From: Myxococcus sp. RHSTA-1-4
GTDB lineage: Bacteria; Myxococcota; Myxococcia; Myxococcales; Myxococcaceae
NCBI RefSeq assembly: GCF_020037125.1
Contig: NZ_JAIQDG010000007.1
Location: 124,001 to 188,000, forward strand
Direction: 5' to 3'
Length of the DNA: 64,000 nucleotides
Shown: one piece after another, positions 45,076-53,983 of the stretch
Layout: each line of letters begins with the position of its first letter
Numbering within the stretch: position 1 is the stretch's first letter
The notes under the pieces: generated by a model
Told to the model about the DNA's origin: nothing
Seen by the model: only the letters and a program-made list of their open reading frames with translations
The model's database searches: none
Translations under genes and position numbers: made by a program

Positions 45076-46617
45076 ATGGCAACGCGGTACGACGTGGTGG
45101 TGGTGGGCTCCGGCTTTGGCGGCTCCATCAGCGCGCTCCGGCTGGCGCAGGCCGGCAGGTCGGTGGCCGTGCTGGAGCGCGGCCGGCGCTACCGGCCCGG
45201 CGAGTTCCCCCGCGACGTGACACGCGCGGACGAGCTGCTCTGGCGCCACCCGTCGCGGCTGGAGGCGCAGGGCCTGTATGACATGCGCTTCCTGTCCGGC
45301 ATCGGCACGGTGACGGCCAGCGGGGTGGGGGGCGGCTCGCTCATCTACGCCAACGTCCACGTGCGGCCGGACCCCGTCGTCTTCGAGGACCCGCGCTGGC
45401 CGCGGAGCTACAGCCGCGCCTCGCTGGAGCCCTACTTCGACAAGGTGGCCCGGGAGCTGCGCCTGGAGCCGGTGCCGGCGTCCATTCCGCTGCGCAAGCG
45501 GGACCTCTTCAAGCGCGCCGCCGGGAGGATGGGGCGCGAGACGTTCGACCCGCCGGAGGCCGTGGCCTGGACGGAGCCGCCCGGCCCGGGCCGCAAGGTG
45601 TGCCAGCTCTGCGCGGAGTGCGAGTTCGGCTGCCAGCACGGCGCGAAGAACACGATGGACCAGACGTACCTGGCGCGGGCCGAGGCGCTCGGCGCCACGG
45701 TGTGGCCGCGCACGCTCGTGTCCCACGTGGAGCCGGTGCGCGGAGGCTACCGGGTGCACTGCCAGGACCTGGCCACCGGCGAGCGGCGGACGGTGGAGGG
45801 CACGCGCGTGGTGCTGGCCGCGGGCACGCTGGGCACGGTGGAGATCCTCCTGCGCAGCCGGGACGGGGCGAAGACGCTGCCCCGGGTGAGCGCGCGGTTG
45901 GGGCACGGGTACTCGGGCAATGGCGACTTCCTGGGCTCCTTGCAGAACGCGCGCGAGGACATCCTTCCGTGGATGGGCCCGGACGTGGCCACGGTGATGC
46001 GCTTCACCGACGCGGCGCCCCGGTTCACGCTGGTGACGGCGACGTTCAACCGGCCGGCGACGGAGGTGATTGCCGGCATGGGGCAGCCGCGGCTCGGGCC
46101 CTTCCAGGGGATTGGCGCGCCGCTGTGGACCTTCCTCGGGCCCGTCGTGCACAAGGCCTTCGCCAAGGGGCTGCTCAGCAAGCCCATGAGCCACCGCGTG
46201 GACGCGGCGCGCACGTGCAACCTCTTCGGCATCGGTCAGGACAACGCCAACGGCCGCATGGGGTTGAAGGGCGGCCGGCTGGACGTGGAGTGGAACTACG
46301 CCGGTGAGAACGCGGAGCTGGTGAAGCGCATGTCCGAGGCGATGCGGGAGCTGGCGTCGCAGTACGGCGGCACGTACGCGCCGCTGGTGACGTGGCAGCT
46401 CTTCAAGCGGCCCTTCACGGTGCACTCGCTGGGCGGGGCCCACCTCGCGGACTCGCCCGAGCGCGGCGTGGTGTCCACCGAGGGCGAGGTGTTCCACTAT
46501 CCGGGCCTCCACGTGGCGGACGGCTCCGTGATTCCCACCGCCATCGGCTTCCATCCGGTGATGACCATCAGCGCGGTGTCCGAGCGCATCGCCGAGGCCG
46601 TGGCTCGCGGCTTCTGA
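45076..46617 (+). CDS. GMC-type FAD oxidoreductase (cholesterol oxidase-like)
   Basis: A 513-residue flavoprotein, shorter than its neighbour because it lacks the C-terminal domain. YDVVVVGSGFGGSISALRLAQAGRSVAVLERGRRYRPGEFPRD is the FAD site and VHSLGGAHLADSPERGVVSTEGEVFHYPGLHVADGSVIPTAIGFHPVMTISAVSERIAEAV the GMC C-terminal signature. The same C-x2-C-x2-C-x3-C motif (Cys176, 179, 182, 186) with GAKNTMDQTYL is present. The start is ambiguous: TTG 45070, GTG 45073 and ATG 45076 are consecutive in frame after GGAGAGG. The two GMC genes appear to be an old duplication. Substrate is probably a sterol or other hydrophobic alcohol (inference). Confidence 0.87.
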   Translation: MATRYDVVVVGSGFGGSISALRLAQAGRSVAVLERGRRYRPGEFPRDVTRADELLWRHPSRLEAQGLYDMRFLSGIGTVTASGVGGGSLIYANVHVRPDPVVFEDPRWPRSYSRASLEPYFDKVARELRLEPVPASIPLRKRDLFKRAAGRMGRETFDPPEAVAWTEPPGPGRKVCQLCAECEFGCQHGAKNTMDQTYLARAEALGATVWPRTLVSHVEPVRGGYRVHCQDLATGERRTVEGTRVVLAAGTLGTVEILLRSRDGAKTLPRVSARLGHGYSGNGDFLGSLQNAREDILPWMGPDVATVMRFTDAAPRFTLVTATFNRPATEVIAGMGQPRLGPFQGIGAPLWTFLGPVVHKAFAKGLLSKPMSHRVDAARTCNLFGIGQDNANGRMGLKGGRLDVEWNYAGENAELVKRMSEAMRELASQYGGTYAPLVTWQLFKRPFTVHSLGGAHLADSPERGVVSTEGEVFHYPGLHVADGSVIPTAIGFHPVMTISAVSERIAEAVARGF

Positions 46618-46645
46618 ACCCTTTCGTGACTTCGAGGAGAAAACC

Positions 46646-47689
46646 ATGGACACGCTACCGGCGGCTGAGCGGCACGACTTCACCGCGGACGACGGCACTC
46701 CGCTGCAGCTCACGCGCTACCGGGGCGGCACGAAGGGCCCGGTGCTGCTGGTGCACGGGGCGGGGGTGTGGAGCGGCATGTTCATGCTGCCCACCCTGAA
46801 GGAGAACTTCGTGCAGTACCTGGTGCGCCACGGCTACGACACGTGGCTGCTGGACTGGCGCGCGAGCGTGGAATTGCCGCTGCGGCAATTCACACTGGAC
46901 GACGCGGCCCGGTACGACATGCCCGCGGCCGTGCGCCGCGTGCGCGAGGTGACGAAGGAGGACTCGGTGCAGGCGGTGGTGCACTGCGCGGGCTCGGCGG
47001 CGTTCTTCATGTCGATGGCGGCGGGGTACCTGCCGGCCGTGCGCAGCGTGGTGGCCTCGCAGGTGGCGCTGCACCACATCGTGCCGCCCGTCACCCAGCT
47101 CAAGGCGATGCTGCGGCTGCCGGAGACGCTGGACGTGGCGCTGGACTACCTGTCGCCGGACGAGGACCCCCAGAACCCGGTGTGGCAGGCAGCCTTCGGG
47201 AAGCTCGTGGACCTCATCAGCCACGAGTGCGACAGCACGGTGTGTCACCGGCTGACGTTCATGTACGGGCACCTGTACAAGCACGCGCGGCTCAACCGCG
47301 AGACACATGACCGGCTGGAGGAGCAGTTCGGCCCCTGCAACATGCTGACGTTCCGCCACCTGGCGCAGATGGCGCGCGCGGGGCACGCGGTGGCCTTCGA
47401 CCACGGGACGGAGGAGAACCTCCGCCGGTACGGCAGCGTCAAGCCGCCGTCCTACCTGCGGGCGGAGCACCTGCGCCGGCCGATGACATTCCTGTCGGGA
47501 GCGCAGAACGGGACGTACATGCCCGCGTCCACGGAGCTGACGTACGAGTGGCTCCGGGAGGAGAACGGCGGGGACTGGTACCAGCGCAAGGTGCTGGAGG
47601 GATACGGGCACCTGGACACGTTCATGGGCAGCACGGCCGCGCGTGACACGTACCCGGTGGTGCTGGAGGCGCTGGAGGCCACGGCCTGA
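46646..47689 (+). CDS. Alpha/beta hydrolase with Cys at the nucleophile position
   Basis: A 347-residue alpha/beta hydrolase. The oxyanion loop is VLLVHGAGVWSGMF and the nucleophile elbow reads VHCAGSAAF, with Cys114 where Ser is usual. The late Asp/His region is FLSGAQNGTYMPASTE and EGYGHLDTFMG (His near the end). Proteins of this type are often fused to or next to GMC oxidases of the cholesterol-oxidase group, and they too have HC-x-G elbows. It follows the second GMC gene by 28 bp and probably shares its transcript. A thiol nucleophile occurs in dienelactone hydrolases; here the reaction is unknown. Confidence 0.85.
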   Translation: MDTLPAAERHDFTADDGTPLQLTRYRGGTKGPVLLVHGAGVWSGMFMLPTLKENFVQYLVRHGYDTWLLDWRASVELPLRQFTLDDAARYDMPAAVRRVREVTKEDSVQAVVHCAGSAAFFMSMAAGYLPAVRSVVASQVALHHIVPPVTQLKAMLRLPETLDVALDYLSPDEDPQNPVWQAAFGKLVDLISHECDSTVCHRLTFMYGHLYKHARLNRETHDRLEEQFGPCNMLTFRHLAQMARAGHAVAFDHGTEENLRRYGSVKPPSYLRAEHLRRPMTFLSGAQNGTYMPASTELTYEWLREENGGDWYQRKVLEGYGHLDTFMGSTAARDTYPVVLEALEATA

Positions 47690-47693
47690 GGCC

Positions 47694-48722
47694 TCAGGTG
47701 GAGGTTCCGTCCCAGCCGATGTAGCGCACGCCCTCCAGCGGCTCGGGCGCGTGGAACTCCAGGGCGCCCACCGCGGAGGAGAGCTTGCCGTCCGGCCTCC
47801 ACGCGGCGAAGGGGTGGGGGCGGGTGAACAGCTCCACCTCGCAGGTGGCCACGTCGCTCTGGGCCACGTGGACGTCCCAGCCCGTCGGGTCCCGATACGC
47901 GTACCCCACCAGCGTCCGCGGGTCGCACCACGCGCGGCCCTTCATGGACGTGGTGAGCGACGTCGCCTGGAACAGCAATTCGCCCGCGCGAGGCACCTCC
48001 ATCTTCGTGAACAGCAGCCCGGGCACCTCGTGGAAGGTGTGCTGCTCACGCGCGGTGCGCAGGTAGACGGGCGTCAGGCGCGGGCTGGCACCGCGCCGGG
48101 GCAGCACGGACAGGGCCTCCAGTCGCGCCTTCGGGTCCTCGCGGAACACGGGGACGTAGAGCCAGGTCAGCTCCTCGATGCGCCGGTGTCCCCAGAGGTG
48201 CTTCTGCAAGCCCGGTGCTCCGCGGACCTCGTAGCGCCGGCCATCCACGGTGACGGTACCGGTGAAGACGGCGTCGTCCACGGCATGGGCCACGTGCGTG
48301 GTGAGCGGCAGCAGGTCCGTGCCCCGAGGCGCGCGGCGAACGGCCTCGGCCGACTCCGGCGAGAAGCGCAGGTCCCAGTCGATGGCGTGTCCGTCCGAGG
48401 CGACACGGCCATGGCACCGGCCCGGAGCCAGCTCCGAGTCCCCGATGCGGATGCCGAAGCGTCCCGGCGTCCCCGCGCTGAACCCGGACATGGGGTGGAT
48501 GGACTTCAGCGCCACCGCGGGCGTGGGCGAGCCGCTGTCGAAGGCCGCGGCCCACACCGTGGCGCGAGGCTCCCCGGGAGCACCGGGGGCGGGGGTGAAG
48601 AGCGTGTATCGCAGCCACCAGGCCCGCTCGCCGTCCAGGTCGAGCACCACCAGGAACCAGATCTCGAAGAACCCCGGCTGACCCTTCCAGCGCGGCAGGT
48701 TGGCGCGCTCGCTCGAAGGCAT
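47694..48722 (-). CDS. AttH/CrtC-like lipocalin-fold protein
   Basis: A 342-residue protein without a signal peptide; ATG 48722 was chosen because residues before MPSSERANLPRWKGQPGFFEIWFLVVLDLDG look non-coding. The pattern FEIWFLVVLD ... AWWLRYTLFTP ... DLRFSPESAE ... HAVDDAVFTGTVTVDGRRYEVRGAPGLQKHLWGHRR is reminiscent of the AttH/CrtC/Svf1-like double-lipocalin fold, which binds or modifies hydrophobic molecules. I am not certain of the family. It converges on the hydrolase gene with a 4-bp gap. Confidence 0.6.
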   Translation of the reverse strand: MPSSERANLPRWKGQPGFFEIWFLVVLDLDGERAWWLRYTLFTPAPGAPGEPRATVWAAAFDSGSPTPAVALKSIHPMSGFSAGTPGRFGIRIGDSELAPGRCHGRVASDGHAIDWDLRFSPESAEAVRRAPRGTDLLPLTTHVAHAVDDAVFTGTVTVDGRRYEVRGAPGLQKHLWGHRRIEELTWLYVPVFREDPKARLEALSVLPRRGASPRLTPVYLRTAREQHTFHEVPGLLFTKMEVPRAGELLFQATSLTTSMKGRAWCDPRTLVGYAYRDPTGWDVHVAQSDVATCEVELFTRPHPFAAWRPDGKLSSAVGALEFHAPEPLEGVRYIGWDGTST

Positions 48723-48803
48723 TGCGTTCCCCCTCAATGGACGGCGAAGCGGGCCGTCAGGGGACCCACGCTCGCAGAGCCGGGGTGTTCCCGGCAAGCC
48801 GCG

Positions 48804-49367
48804 TCAGCCCTGGGCGTCGTTCCAGACGATGCGGTAGGTGACGCTCTCCTCGTCGAACTGGCTCACCTCCACCGTGCAGGCGGGCGCCCCCGCGGCACGC
48901 CCCATGGCCAGCATCACGCCCTGCTTGAAGTAGCGCAGGTTGCCGGGTTCGTTGAGCCACACCTCCGCCTCGTTCTGGCCGCGCTCGGTGATGCGCACCT
49001 CGGTGTAGTTGTTGCTCGTCCGGAAGCCGTGCTGCGCCTTCCAGAGCATCCGCCAGGGGCCCAGCAGCTTCATCACCCCCAGCAGGGCGCGCCCCATCAT
49101 CGTGTCGCGGTAGCCGTCGATCATCCGCTCGCCGAGCAGCCGCCAGGCGACCGCCTCGGGCTCGTCCGGATGCAGCGACTTCGCCGTCACCGCCACGCAG
49201 CGGATCCACGTCTCCAGGGGGTACGCCGGGAGCAGCGGCCGGTCCAGGTCCAGCCCCTCGCTGCGGAGCCGCTCCTTGAGCAGGGGAGACACCCTCCCGG
49301 TGAGTCCCCTGACGAAGAGACCCTCGACAATCGGAGGAAAGACGAGTCTCTCGGCCATGAGGGGCAT
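48804..49367 (-). CDS. DUF2378 family protein (Mxa_TIGR02265)
   Basis: A 187-residue protein of the Myxococcus paralogous family TIGR02265/DUF2378. Visible markers are the start MAERLVFPPIVEGLFVRGLTG, YPLETWIRCVAVTAKSLHPDEPEAVAWRLLGERMIDGYRDTMMGRALLGVMKLLGPWRMLWKAQHGFRTSNNYTEVRITERG, and the end TYRIVWNDAQG. The family is nearly confined to Myxococcota and has no known function. The start may be the second Met (49358) instead. Confidence 0.9.
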   Translation of the reverse strand: MPLMAERLVFPPIVEGLFVRGLTGRVSPLLKERLRSEGLDLDRPLLPAYPLETWIRCVAVTAKSLHPDEPEAVAWRLLGERMIDGYRDTMMGRALLGVMKLLGPWRMLWKAQHGFRTSNNYTEVRITERGQNEAEVWLNEPGNLRYFKQGVMLAMGRAAGAPACTVEVSQFDEESVTYRIVWNDAQG

Positions 49368-49573
49368 TCCAGCCCGGGGCGTGGCGGTCGGGTCAAGCCC
49401 CTCGGGTGGGTTCCTTCGTGGTGCGAACATGGCCATCGCTCCTGGGTCATCGACGCCCGGGCGCATCGCACGACGCATCTACAGGAACGAGCCCGGCCTG
49501 GCCCGGACCTATCATAGCGCCCGGGCGGGTGGGGCATCTCATGTGGGAGGTGTGGCGACAGGGCCGTGGCGGC

Positions 49574-51022
49574 CTACCGGCGGAGAGGGGCGCAGCGGCC
49601 CTCGGGCCGGAAGGGCAGGGCCCACAGCCTCCGGACGCCGGTGCCATCCTCGGCGGTGAAGAAGGCATCCCAGCCGGAGCGGATGAAGCTCCTCGGGTTC
49701 GAGTCGAGCGTTCCGGGCGCGACCTCGACGAGGGGCACCGTGCCCTCGGGCGTGCCGTTGCTCATCCACGGCTCCGCGCCACGCCCCCCGGTGCTCGCGC
49801 TGAAGAAGAGGTTGCCCTGGAGCGCCGTCAGCCGCTCCGGCGACGCGCCGGGCAGGCCCGGCTCCAGGTCCACGAGGAGGCGTGTCCCCGTCTCGGTGCC
49901 GTCGCTCACCCAGACCTCGCGCCCGTGGATTCCGTCGTCCGCGGAGAAGAAGAGCCGGCGCCCGACCGCCGTCAGCTCGATGGGCTCGGAGCCCTCGTGG
50001 CCGGTTCGGAGGTCCTTCACCCGCCGTGTCCCGCCCGGGGTGCCGTCGCTCCGCCACAGCTCCATGTCCATGCCCTCTGCATCCGTCGCGCCCGCGAAGT
50101 ACAGCTTGCCGCCCATCGCGGCCATGTCACCCGCGTGGGTGAGCTCCGTCACCAGGGATGCGGCGCCTCCGCTCGACACCATCAGCTTGAGCTTGTGTCC
50201 GTGCAGGTCCCCGATGATGAAGAACACCTTCGAGCCCACGGGAGTCGGGTCCCCGAGGACGGCGCCCTCGCTCGGCACGCGCAGGACCTCCACGACGCCG
50301 CCGGTCGCGGGGTCCAGGCGCATCACCGCGGTGAAGATGGCCTGGAACTGCGCGATGAAATAGATGGACCCGTCAGCGGAGCGCGTCAGGCGGTCCGGGC
50401 CGGCGCCCTCGGGGCCGGGTTCGAGGTCCGTCACCAGCAGCGTCCCCTCGGCGGTGCCGTCCGTCACCCGCAGCTCGCGCCCGTGGTCCTCGTCTCCCGC
50501 GGTGAAGTAGAGGAGGCCCTGGTACTCGAACAGGGCGCGCGGGAACGAGCCATTCGTCCCGGGCCAGAGGTCCGTCACCATGCGCGTGCCGGCGGGGGTG
50601 CCGTCGCTCACCCAGAGCTCGCGCCCGTGCTCCTCGTCCTCGGCGGTGAAGAAGACCCGGTCTCCCACCCGGGTGAGCTGCGAGGGGGGCATGCCCAGGG
50701 GACCCGGGGGAAAGTCCCTGACCTTGAAGGTGCCCTCGCCCCCGGTGCCGGTGCTCGTCCACAGGGCTCCGCCCGAGGCGTCGTCCGTGGAGAAGAAGTA
50801 GAGGAGGCCGCCCGCATGCACCGGCTCGTTCGGCTCCGGGTCGAAGCCGGGGAGCCCGGGGCCCAGCGGGACGGCCGTCGTGCCGCAGGGGATCCAGGGG
50901 GTGGCCTCCTGCGCGGAGGTTCTCCCTGCCTCCTCCTTCTCCGGGGCGCGGCTGCCGGAGCCGGGCTCCTCGCAGCCCACGAGCAGCGCCACCACCACGG
51001 AGAGAGAACGCCAGTACTTCAT
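49574..51022 (-). CDS. ELWxxDGT-repeat lipoprotein
   Basis: A 482-residue predicted lipoprotein from ATG 51022 behind GAGGAGG, with signal MKYWRSLSVVVALLVGC. The mature protein has about eight repeats of roughly 45-50 residues, each ending in a version of the E-L-W-x-S-D-G-T motif: RELWVSDGTPAGT, RELRVTDGTAEGT, MELWRSDGTPGGT, REVWVSDGTETGT, AEPWMSNGTPEGT. Between them come LYFTAGDEDHG or LFFSADDGIHG strands. This pattern suggests a beta-propeller exposed at the cell surface or in the periplasm. Biochemical role is unknown. It is divergent from the copper oxidase gene across 212 bp. Confidence 0.85.
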   Translation of the reverse strand: MKYWRSLSVVVALLVGCEEPGSGSRAPEKEEAGRTSAQEATPWIPCGTTAVPLGPGLPGFDPEPNEPVHAGGLLYFFSTDDASGGALWTSTGTGGEGTFKVRDFPPGPLGMPPSQLTRVGDRVFFTAEDEEHGRELWVSDGTPAGTRMVTDLWPGTNGSFPRALFEYQGLLYFTAGDEDHGRELRVTDGTAEGTLLVTDLEPGPEGAGPDRLTRSADGSIYFIAQFQAIFTAVMRLDPATGGVVEVLRVPSEGAVLGDPTPVGSKVFFIIGDLHGHKLKLMVSSGGAASLVTELTHAGDMAAMGGKLYFAGATDAEGMDMELWRSDGTPGGTRRVKDLRTGHEGSEPIELTAVGRRLFFSADDGIHGREVWVSDGTETGTRLLVDLEPGLPGASPERLTALQGNLFFSASTGGRGAEPWMSNGTPEGTVPLVEVAPGTLDSNPRSFIRSGWDAFFTAEDGTGVRRLWALPFRPEGRCAPLRR

Positions 51023-51193
51023 TGAGAACCTCCTCGTTCTGTCTGAAGGGACCGGCGCAATCTGGCCGTTCGGGACCGCGCGTCTACCCGTGCGGCGGTG
51101 TGGTGGGAGGCGCATCGAGGCGACAGTCCCCACGTCTGGAGATGACACTTCCTCCGACGCGAGGACCCATTGGCGTGCGGGGCCCGGCCCTTA

Positions 51194-51220
51194 GGTTCTG
51201 CCCCTCTACTCGGCAGAACC
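51194..51220 (+). promoter_or_regulatory. Perfect 9-bp inverted repeat before the copper oxidase
   Basis: GGTTCTGCC (51194-51202) and GGCAGAACC (51212-51220) are perfect complements around a 9-base spacer. The repeat ends 14 bp before the ATG at 51235, just ahead of the GGAG ribosome-binding site. It may be a regulatory hairpin of the leader or an operator. Confidence 0.45.
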
Positions 51221-51234
51221 CACTGGAGACCGCA

Positions 51235-52656
51235 ATGTCGTGGCGCTTCCTCTTCCCCCGCTCTCGGTGGCTCGTGGCCGGGCTCGTCGCTTGCGTGGCC
51301 CTGGCTGGACCCGCCCGGGCGCAGACCGCGCCCTCTGACATCGGGACATGGTCCAGCGTGATGACCTGGCCCATATCGGCCACACACGCGAACCTTCAGC
51401 CGGACGGGAAGGTGAATTTCTTCGGCGAGTTCGAGGAAGGCGCGCTGCCTCCGCGCCGGTGGGACCCCGCGACGAATGCCGTCACCTCGCTGCCATATCC
51501 TGGCTACAACATCTTCTGCGCGGGCCACTCGTATCTCGCGGACGGCCAGTTGCTCGTCACCGGGGGGCACATCGAGAGCCACGTGGGGCTGCCCGACGCG
51601 AGCCTGTTCAATGCCTTCACGTCGTCGTGGACCCGCCTGCCGGACATGAACGACGGGCGCTGGTACCCCACCAACACGACGCTCGCGAACGGGGACGTGA
51701 TGGTGATCTCCGGGGAGGACAACGGCTCGGGTGACATCAACGAGCTGCCGCAGCGCTACCTGGCGGGCTCCCGGACGTGGCGGGACATGACCACCGCGCG
51801 GCTCAAGCTGCCGTACTACCCGCGGATGTTCCTGGCGCCGGACGGCCGGCTCTTCTTCGCCGGGCCCTGGCGCGCTTCCCGCTGGATGACCACCTCGGGC
51901 ACCGGGGCCTGGAGCACGGGGCCGTCCAGCAACTTCGGCACGCGGAGCTACGGGCCGGCGGTGATTCTGGACGGCCGGGTGTTCCTGGTGGGCGGGGGAG
52001 ACCCGCCGACGGCCACGGTGGAGACCATCGACCTGAACGTGTCCTCGCCAGCCTGGAGGTACGTGGCGTCCATGACCACGGCCCGGCGCCAGCACAACGC
52101 GGTCATCCTCCCGGATGGCCGGGTGCTCGTCCTCGGAGGCACGCGCGGGAGCGGCTTCGACAACTCGAGTTATCCCGTGCGTCACGCGGAGGTGTACGAC
52201 CCCGCCACCAACCGGTGGACCCGGCTCGCGAGCAACGCCGCCTACCGGGGCTACCATTCCACCGCGCTGCTGCTTCCGGACGGGCGTGTGCTGAGCGCTG
52301 GCGGACGCAAGGTGCGCACCGCGGAGGTGTACTCGCCGCCCTACCTCTTCAAGGGGGCGCGGCCGGTGGTCAGCTCGGCGCCGGGCACCGTGGCGCCCGG
52401 GACGACGTTCACCCTCTCCACGCCGGACGCGGCGAGCATCACCCGGGTGTCACTCATCGCGCTCGGGTCGGTGACGCATGCGTTCGACCAGCACCAGCGG
52501 CTGGTGACGCTGGGCTTCACGCGGGGCACCGGCAGCCTCACCATCACCGCGCCGCCCAACAACAACGTGGCGCCCCCGGGTTACTACCAGCTCTTCCTGG
52601 TGAACGGCACGGGCGTGCCCTCGGTGGGGCGGATGGTGCGCATCACCACGCCTTGA
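51235..52656 (+). CDS. Galactose-oxidase-type copper radical oxidase
   Basis: A 473-residue exported protein with signal peptide ending GPARAQ. The body is a kelch-type beta-propeller followed by a C-terminal DUF1929 domain (PVVSSAPGTVAPGTTFTLSTPDAASITRVSLIALGSVTHAFD). All residues needed for a copper-radical site are present at the expected places. Cys95 (FCAGHSY) and Tyr144 (GRWYPT) would form the thioether cofactor. Tyr340 and His341 (GYHSTALLLPDGRVLSAGG) and His415 (THAFDQHQR) are copper ligands. In Streptomyces the related GlxA oxidises glycan aldehydes during morphogenesis; in fungi it oxidises galactose or glyoxal. Substrate here is unknown; a role in matrix polysaccharide modification is plausible. 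Confidence 0.88.
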   Translation: MSWRFLFPRSRWLVAGLVACVALAGPARAQTAPSDIGTWSSVMTWPISATHANLQPDGKVNFFGEFEEGALPPRRWDPATNAVTSLPYPGYNIFCAGHSYLADGQLLVTGGHIESHVGLPDASLFNAFTSSWTRLPDMNDGRWYPTNTTLANGDVMVISGEDNGSGDINELPQRYLAGSRTWRDMTTARLKLPYYPRMFLAPDGRLFFAGPWRASRWMTTSGTGAWSTGPSSNFGTRSYGPAVILDGRVFLVGGGDPPTATVETIDLNVSSPAWRYVASMTTARRQHNAVILPDGRVLVLGGTRGSGFDNSSYPVRHAEVYDPATNRWTRLASNAAYRGYHSTALLLPDGRVLSAGGRKVRTAEVYSPPYLFKGARPVVSSAPGTVAPGTTFTLSTPDAASITRVSLIALGSVTHAFDQHQRLVTLGFTRGTGSLTITAPPNNNVAPPGYYQLFLVNGTGVPSVGRMVRITTP

Positions 52657-52799
52657 GAGCGTGCGCGTGAGAGGGCGTGGGGCCCCAGGCCAGGCTGGGC
52701 TCCGTGGGAGCGATGGAGGCGGCGCAGTGCCGCACCTCGCGCTCCAACTGCCGCCATCACCATCCTTCGGGGAGACCCTCGTAGAAGGAGCGCCCGGTG

Positions 52800-53945
52800 A
52801 TGCACGGCCTACCCAGACACCGCCATTCCATTCATTGCATCCTTCCCCCGTACCTGGCCCGTCAAATCATCCAGAACGGCTCACCCCAGCAGCGCGCGCG
52901 AATCCTGCGGACGCTCGCCATCGACAACACCTTCCGGGCCATGCGGCTCATGCGGAGCGGGATGCCTCGGATGGCGCGGGCGCTCATCCCGGGGTCGATG
53001 GTCGTCGAGAGCCAGAAGCAGCGGACCATCTATGACATGAAGAACTCGGAGCAGTTTCCGGGGATGGTGGCCCGGATCGAGGGGCAGGGCGACACAGGCG
53101 ACGTGGCGGTGAACGAGGCCTACACGGGGCTGGGGGCGACCTACGACCTCTACTGGGAAATCTTCGGCCGCAACTCCATCGACGGCAACGGGATGCCGCT
53201 CAACGCCCACGTCCACTACGGCACCGACTACGCCAACGCCTTCTGGGATGGGGAGCGCATGGTGTTTGGCGATGGAGATGGGGAGATCTTCAACCGCTTC
53301 ACCCTCGCCATCGACGTCATCGGGCACGAGCTGGCGCACGGGGTCACCGAATATGAGGGCCCTCTGGCCTACTTCCTCCAGGCGGGGGCGCTCAACGAGT
53401 CGCTCTCCGATGTCTTCGGCTCGCTCGTGAAGCAGCGCACGCTGAACCAGACCGCGGAGCAGGCCGACTGGCTCATCGGCGCCGGGCTGTTCACGGACGA
53501 GGTCGAGGGCAAGGCCCTGCGCTCCATGAAGGAGCCGGGCACGGCGTACGACGATGACGTCCTGGGAAAGGACCCCCAGCCCGGCCACATGCGGGACTTC
53601 GTCCGCACCTGGGAGGACAACGGAGGCGTGCACATCAACTCCGGCATTCCCAACCGGGCTTTCTACCTCGTGGCCACGGACCTTGGAGGCTACGCGTGGG
53701 AGCGGGCCGGCCACATCTGGTACGAGACGCTGCGCGACCCCCGGCTCAAGGCGGATTCCTCCTTCCTCTCCTTCGCACGGCTCACCGTGATTGCCGCCGC
53801 CCGCCTCTACGGCCAGGGCGGGGAAGAGGAGAAGGCGGTCCGTGACGCCTGGAACCAGGTGGGCGTCCGGATCTCCCGGGCGAAGGCCGGCGAACCCATC
53901 GAGGCTGTCGGCATGCCGGCCGAGCAGCAGCCTGTCGCCCACTAG
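52800..53945 (+). CDS. Protealysin-like M4 metallopeptidase
   Basis: A 381-residue thermolysin-family protease without a classical signal peptide. The zinc site is HELAHGVTEY (His176, Glu177, His180), with the third ligand Glu200 in NESLSDVFG. GGVHINSGIPNRAFYLVA carries the catalytic His. The short N-terminal propeptide contains HSIHCILPPYLARQI, the PPY-type motif of protealysin-like enzymes. An emfourin-type gene follows 38 bp later, the arrangement known for protealysins. The start is GTG 52797 or ATG 52800 after AAGGAG. Family members are bacterial virulence or processing proteases. Confidence 0.93.
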   Translation: MHGLPRHRHSIHCILPPYLARQIIQNGSPQQRARILRTLAIDNTFRAMRLMRSGMPRMARALIPGSMVVESQKQRTIYDMKNSEQFPGMVARIEGQGDTGDVAVNEAYTGLGATYDLYWEIFGRNSIDGNGMPLNAHVHYGTDYANAFWDGERMVFGDGDGEIFNRFTLAIDVIGHELAHGVTEYEGPLAYFLQAGALNESLSDVFGSLVKQRTLNQTAEQADWLIGAGLFTDEVEGKALRSMKEPGTAYDDDVLGKDPQPGHMRDFVRTWEDNGGVHINSGIPNRAFYLVATDLGGYAWERAGHIWYETLRDPRLKADSSFLSFARLTVIAAARLYGQGGEEEKAVRDAWNQVGVRISRAKAGEPIEAVGMPAEQQPVAH

Positions 53946-53983
53946 GACGGGCGGGACACTCTCGGCCTGGTACGGAGCGAGCG

